From: Gemmatimonadota bacterium
GTDB taxonomy: Bacteria; Gemmatimonadota; Gemmatimonadetes; Gemmatimonadales; GWC2-71-9
DNA: 10,053 nt
Direction of reading: 5' to 3'
Assembly: GCA_003221985.1 (NCBI GenBank)
Contig: QHUQ01000115.1
Coordinates: forward strand, 1-10,053
Position 1 is the stretch's first letter. Each line of letters opens with the position of its first letter. Below are positions 6,226 through 10,053 of this stretch, piece by piece. The position numbers and the translations under genes were made by a program. The notes beneath the pieces were generated by a model. The model was not told where the DNA came from. It did no database searches and saw nothing but the letters and a program-made list of their open reading frames with translations.

Positions 6226-7928
6226 ATGAAAACATTGCTAAGATCCAGACTGGTGCTCGGCACGGCCTTCCTCGCCTTGATGGGTGTGGTCACCTACGCG
6301 TGCAAAGACTTCCTCGACACGCCCGCGCAGGGAACGCTCGACGAGAACGCCTTGACGACGCGGGCCGGCGTGGAAGGGTCGCTGATCGCCGCCTACCGGT
6401 CACTCGACTGTAACAACGCCACCAACGATAACTGGGGATGCGCGGCCAGTAACTGGGCCTTTGCGAGCATCACCAGCGACGATGCCTACAAGGGCTCGAC
6501 CTTCACGGACCAGTACCAGGCCCAGAACCTCGAGCTGTACAACTGGGCCGGGGATCAGGCGCAGGATTATCTCGACCGGAAGTGGGCGAGCATGTACGAA
6601 GGCGTGGTCCGCGCCAACGCGACGATTACGAAACCGATACCGACTACCGGAAGGCGAACGATACCGATCCGGTGCGTGGTGCCGATTCCGTGGCGCAGAA
6701 GATCCTCGCCGATCTCGATGCCGCGATCAACCTGCTCGGCCCGGCTCCGCGCTTCGGAGAGAAGGGCCGAGCCAGTGCGTGGACGGCGCGAGCCTATAAG
6801 GGCCGCCTGCTTGCCTCCATGCACCTGTATCCGCAAGCGATCGCCGTGTTCGACAGCGTGATCGGGAGTGGCATATACGCGCTCGAAACGAGCTACGATC
6901 GCGTCTGGACGGGCTTCAAGCAGTTTGCCAACGGCCCCGAGACCATCCTGGCCTACAATGCGTCGGTCAATGACGGCGAGCCGAACGGCAATAACGCGAA
7001 TTACGGCGAGCGCCTGAACCTCCCGTATGCCGGGAGCCCCTTCAAGTGCTGCGGCTTCCATCAGCCATCGCAGAATCTCGCGAACTTCTTCGTCGTGGAC
7101 GGCGCCACGGGGCTCCCCAAGGCGTTCACGGACTCGGCGAACTGGAACAATCGGGATTCGGTTTTCCTTGCCTCCGCAACCGATACCCTCGACCCGCGGA
7201 TGGACTGGACCATCGGCCGGGACTCCGTGCCCTACAAGGACTGGGGCATGCATGACACCTTGTGGATCCGGTTGATCGCCAATGGCGGCCGCTATAGTGC
7301 GAAGAAGAACGCGCAGGAGAAGGCGAGCGGCGCGGTGAGCAAGGTGGGGTGGCAACCAGAGCAGGAGAATGCCGTCCACATCCACATTTTCCGCTACGCC
7401 GATCTCCTGCTGCTCGATGCCGAGGCGAAGGTGGAGACGAACGATCTTGCTGGCGCCCTGACGCTCGTCAATCTGGTCAGAAACCGAGCCGCTCAGGCGG
7501 CCCAGGGATGCGGCGATGGATCAACGGACGCCTCGTTGGTCGCGAAATATCCGGCGTGCGCTGGAGACGACCGCATCGCCGTACCCATCAACGATCCGAG
7601 CATCGGTTGGGCGACGTACAAGGTCTCGCCCTACGTCATCGGTGATTGGACTTCGCAGGCCAGGGCCCGGGCCGCAGTACGGATGGAGCGCCGGCTGGAG
7701 CTGGCCATGGAGGGCCAGCGCTTCTTCGACCTGCGGCGGTACGGCGGCACGTACGCCGCGCAGACCATGAGTACGTTCCTCGGGAAGGAAAAACTGCGTC
7801 GCTCGTACAAGACCGCGCAGCTGCCCTATCTCACACCGCTCAACGATTTGTACCCGATCCCGACTTCGCAGATCGATATCAGCATCGTTAATGGGGTGAA
7901 GAGACTGACGCAGAACCCGAACTGGTAG
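6226..7928 (+). pseudogene. SusD/RagB-family glycan-binding lipoprotein, frame-broken near 6625-6630
   Basis: SusD proteins are surface lipoproteins that bind the ligand and close over SusC. The N-terminal part (6226 to about 6627) has a signal peptide ending in TYAC followed by KDFLDTPAQGTLDENAL, the usual SusD start, and runs to YEGVVRANATI. The TYAC lipobox is non-ideal. The rest is in another frame (about 6627-7928), starting at YETDTDYRKANDTDP. It keeps the family marks: LADLDAAINLL, AYKGRLLASMHLYPQAI, CCGFHQPSQNL, FRYADLLLLDAEA, ERRLELAMEGQRFFDLRRYG and a C-terminal DLYPIPTSQIDI..LTQNPNW. Going from frame to frame needs a net loss of 3n+1 bases (or gain of 3n+2). Between the two parts, homologues as I recall them carry about 45-50 residues, including an AEARFLRGHYHFEA-like helix, and these are absent. 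As read, the gene gives a truncated 211-residue product. A real deletion or an assembly error would both explain it. Confidence 0.85.
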
Positions 7929-10053
7929 CGACACCCCTCCGGGGGCGCCTGATGAGAAACGCCTGCAGGGAATCGCCGCTGCTCGCAACGAGCACGGCGG
8001 TTCCTGCAGGCGTTTTTAATGGCGCGAGTCCCGTCACGTCGTAGGGTGCGAAGAAGCCGCTCTCGCCCGGCGGCACCGGCATGAAATGCCCGTGGCCGTC
8101 GCCGCGCAGCCACAATCCGTTGCCGGCGTCGGCGGGCGCCGTCTGGGGGGCCGTGTCGTAGAGGTTGCCCGCCACCACGATATCGAGATTCCCGTCGCCA
8201 TCGACATCGGCCGCGATGATCCCACGAATCGGCGATACCTGTGCCGGCAGCGGGAGCGGGGCGGCCGTGAACGTGCCGTTGCCGTTATTCTGCAGATACA
8301 CACTCGCGAACGTGTCGACCTCATAGTGGACAGACCGCGCCGTTGCCGATCCGCCCAGTACCGCATTGATGTCGGCCTGGGAGAACGCCGCGTAGCTCGG
8401 GAATTTCAATCCGATCGTATAGATCGTCCCGCCGAGCGTCGCGAGACCGAAGAACGGAACCTCCCGACTGGCCACTTCCCGGGTCAGGACGACGTCGGTC
8501 TGGCCGTTGCCGGTGAAATCACCCGCGTACACGCCCAGGCGGCCGGCGGCCGACGTGGTAAAGGTGTGATTCAGGCCGAGATTGCCGGCGATGAGATCGG
8601 CACGCCCGTCGTGATTGAAGTCGGCCGCCGCGAGCGCAAACCACCACCCTCGCATCGCTCCAAGACCTACCGAGGCGGTCACGTTGCGGAAGCCCGAGCC
8701 TTCGTTTCGAAAGAACTGCAGCGGCATCCACTCCCCGGCTGTCACGAGATCGAGCCGGCCATCGCCGTCGAAATCGATCCACACCGCCGCCGTGATCATG
8801 CCACCGGGATTGACGAGCTCAGGTGCCAGCTGCTCGGTCACATCGGTGAAATGGCCGCCGTCGTTCCGTAAGAGGTAGCTGCGCGTGGGAAGGGGATAGT
8901 TGCGCGGCAACAGCCGGCCTCCCACGAACAGATCGGGTTTCCCGTCGCCGTTGAAGTCCCCCGCCGCGACAGCGGCCGTTGCGGTACGCATCGGCGGCAA
9001 CGCGGTCGTGTCCCGGACGAACCGTCCGCCGCCGCGATTGATGTAAAGCCGGTCCTGCAGCAAGCCTGAGACTGGCGCGCGGTGATAGTCGCCGCTCGCC
9101 AGATAGAGGTCCGGCCTGCCGTCGCCATTGGCGTCGAAGAACAGCGCGCCGGTCACGTCATATCCCTGGTCCGCTTTCCACGGCTGACTCTCGCGAGTCT
9201 CGACGAACCCCCCCCCATGTCGCTGTTGCAGAAACAGGGTGCCGCCACCCGTTGCCGAGCCGCCGATGAACACGTCTTCCAGCCCATCGCCGTTCACATC
9301 GCTGACCGCCAGCACGGGTCCGTGCTTGGAGAGCTCGTAGGGAAGCAAGGGCTGCAAGGCAAAATCGTCCAACCCGCTTTCTTCGTGCTTGTAGCGCGGG
9401 ACGTGCCTTGCATCGATCGGCTGGAAAAAGACAGGGGGGCGAGGAGCGGCGGTGGCGACCGCGACCGTGGCATCCTCCTGCCTCACCGTGAGCACCCGGT
9501 CGACCGCGACATCGGTGAGCACCTGGCTGCGTCCATCGGGCCAGTTGATCGTCAGGCTATCGACGTGCTGCGCGCTGCCCACCCCGAAGTGCTCGCGGTC
9601 GGCCATCGAGGACAGATAGCCATGATAGGGAGTGTGATACAGATACTGACGCTGCCCGCCGGCGACCAGGGTGAGCGTCGCGCCGAGCCCGCGGAGGTTG
9701 GCCGCGTTGCCCCGTAGCGCGATGTCGAGGTAATGCGTGGAGTCGTTCGCCGGCCGGACGTTTTCGTAGATCGCGGCGGGCGCATCGATGTTGTTCACGA
9801 CGAGATCCAGCCTGCCGTCATTGTTCAAGTCCGCGAGCGCGGCGCCATACGAGAATCCCGGCTGCTCGAGACCCCATTCCCGGGTCCGATTGGTGAACGT
9901 GAGATCCCCATTGTTGCGGAACAGGTAATTGGGCACGCGAATCCCCGGCAGCGCCTCGATGGTCTGCAGCTGTCGTCGGCTCGTTTTCGATCCCTCGGCG
10001 CGGCGCAGCCGGAACATCGTGGTTTGATAGTCGTAGTCGGTTACCGCCTTCGG
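7888..10053 (-). CDS. FG-GAP/VCBS-repeat protein with ASPIC/UnbV domain (5' end outside window)
   Basis: The frame is open to the right edge, so the N-terminus is missing; 721 codons are visible. The residue numbers here count from an internal Met codon at 10015-10017. Eight calcium-type loops of the D-x-N/D/T-x-D/N-G-x-x-D pattern lie near 63, 240, 295, 354, 415, 466, 500 and 604 (for example DLNNDGRLDL and DVDGDGNLDI), the mark of FG-GAP beta-propeller blades. An ASPIC/UnbV domain (about 108-178: RGLGATLTLVAGGQRQYLYH, then HFGVG, then DSLTINWPDGR) lies between the first and second loops. Related proteins are large exported or surface proteins of about 1,100 residues often found near SusC/SusD genes. 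They probably bind ligands or other proteins; no enzyme motif is seen. The last 41 bases overlap the 3' end of the SusD-like gene on the opposite strand, which gives the Arg/Ser-rich end RRPRRGVATSSGSASVSSPH. The stop (TAA) is at 7888-7890. A nine-G run on its coding strand (9208-9216) encodes Gly-Gly-Gly. Confidence 0.9.
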   Translation of the reverse strand, partial: PKAVTDYDYQTTMFRLRRAEGSKTSRRQLQTIEALPGIRVPNYLFRNNGDLTFTNRTREWGLEQPGFSYGAALADLNNDGRLDLVVNNIDAPAAIYENVRPANDSTHYLDIALRGNAANLRGLGATLTLVAGGQRQYLYHTPYHGYLSSMADREHFGVGSAQHVDSLTINWPDGRSQVLTDVAVDRVLTVRQEDATVAVATAAPRPPVFFQPIDARHVPRYKHEESGLDDFALQPLLPYELSKHGPVLAVSDVNGDGLEDVFIGGSATGGGTLFLQQRHGGGFVETRESQPWKADQGYDVTGALFFDANGDGRPDLYLASGDYHRAPVSGLLQDRLYINRGGGRFVRDTTALPPMRTATAAVAAGDFNGDGKPDLFVGGRLLPRNYPLPTRSYLLRNDGGHFTDVTEQLAPELVNPGGMITAAVWIDFDGDGRLDLVTAGEWMPLQFFRNEGSGFRNVTASVGLGAMRGWWFALAAADFNHDGRADLIAGNLGLNHTFTTSAAGRLGVYAGDFTGNGQTDVVLTREVASREVPFFGLATLGGTIYTIGLKFPSYAAFSQADINAVLGGSATARSVHYEVDTFASVYLQNNGNGTFTAAPLPLPAQVSPIRGIIAADVDGDGNLDIVVAGNLYDTAPQTAPADAGNGLWLRGDGHGHFMPVPPGESGFFAPYDVTGLAPLKTPAGTAVLVASSGDSLQAFLIRRPRRGVATSSGSASVSSPH
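7957..8017 (+). terminator. Strong rho-independent terminator-like hairpin after the SusD-like gene
   Basis: A 13-base arm AAACGCCTGCAGG (7957-7969) pairs perfectly with CCTGCAGGCGTTT (8003-8015), with a T-run at 8013-8017. The inside folds further: CGCCG (7974-7978) with CGGCG (7995-7999), and GCTCG (7981-7985) with CGAGC (7989-7993) around a CAA loop. It lies 28 bases after the SusD stop and suits termination of the deacetylase-SusC-SusD transcript. On the other strand it is coding, within the last codons of the FG-GAP gene, and there the T-run is only three bases. Confidence 0.75.

Noticed and set aside
6618..6635. Programmed ribosomal frameshift as the cause of the SusD frame change
   Set aside because: No slippery heptamer is present at the junction, and the apparent missing block would not be restored by frameshifting.
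6582..7928. Second SusD part as a separate gene starting at ATG 6582
   Set aside because: Its first 15 or so residues are the N-terminal SusD frame read out of phase, it has no signal peptide, and no ribosome site is seen.
7934..7945. CCCC-TCC-GGGG mini-hairpin right after the SusD stop as a terminator
   Set aside because: The stem is only 4-5 pairs and has no T-run; the hairpin at 7957-8017 is far stronger.
8086..8871. Open frame (261 codons) on the + strand opposite the FG-GAP gene
   Set aside because: The - strand frame has regular calcium loops and an ASPIC/UnbV domain, so this is its shadow.
8160..9850. DNA-level tandem repeats in the FG-GAP gene
   Set aside because: Similarity is at the protein level in short calcium loops with uneven spacing; the bases between them are not repeated.

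Overview
The window is a GC-rich, gene-dense bacterial segment. It pairs SusC/SusD-type outer-membrane uptake genes with a Tat-exported GMC oxidoreductase module and a large FG-GAP/ASPIC-UnbV surface protein. SusC/SusD pairs at this GC content with this gene company point to Gemmatimonadota. A high-GC Bacteroidota or Rhodothermota relative is the main alternative. This placement is inferred from gene content only. I see no RNA genes, insertion sequences, CRISPR arrays, attachment sites or origins.

Region 1 (1-1961, + strand) is a tightly overlapped cluster. It holds the C-terminal part of a GMC-family FAD oxidoreductase (start lies upstream of the window), a Tat-signal gluconate 2-dehydrogenase subunit 3-like protein, a GNAT acetyltransferase and a tiny stand-alone LuxR/GerE-type DNA-binding protein. 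Consecutive genes overlap by 4, 44 and 4 bases, so they are probably cotranscribed and translationally coupled. The first two are a recognised enzyme pair that oxidises sugars or sugar alcohols in the periplasm. The other two could be accessory or simply co-resident.

Region 2 (2026-7928, + strand) looks like a small glycan-use operon: a secreted ChbG/YdjC-like carbohydrate deacetylase, a 1097-residue SusC/RagA TonB-dependent receptor, and a SusD/RagB lipoprotein gene. Gaps are 19 and 8 bases. The SusD gene is broken. Its N-terminal and C-terminal parts lie in different frames that meet near 6625-6630, and a block normally present in the family seems to be missing there, so this is more than a one-base slip. 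A strong hairpin with a T-run follows at 7957-8017.

Region 3 (7888-10053, - strand) is a convergent FG-GAP/VCBS-repeat protein with an ASPIC/UnbV domain, cut by the right edge of the window. Its 3' end overlaps the SusD 3' end, and the forward terminator hairpin lies inside its coding sequence.

Taken together, the region suggests capture and import of an N-acetylated glycan or oligosaccharide (SusC/SusD), deacetylation outside the cytoplasm, and oxidation of sugars in the periplasm. The substrate cannot be read from the sequence. I found no clearly new system. The most notable points are the broken SusD gene, the terminator embedded in an opposing gene, and the chain of overlapping genes.
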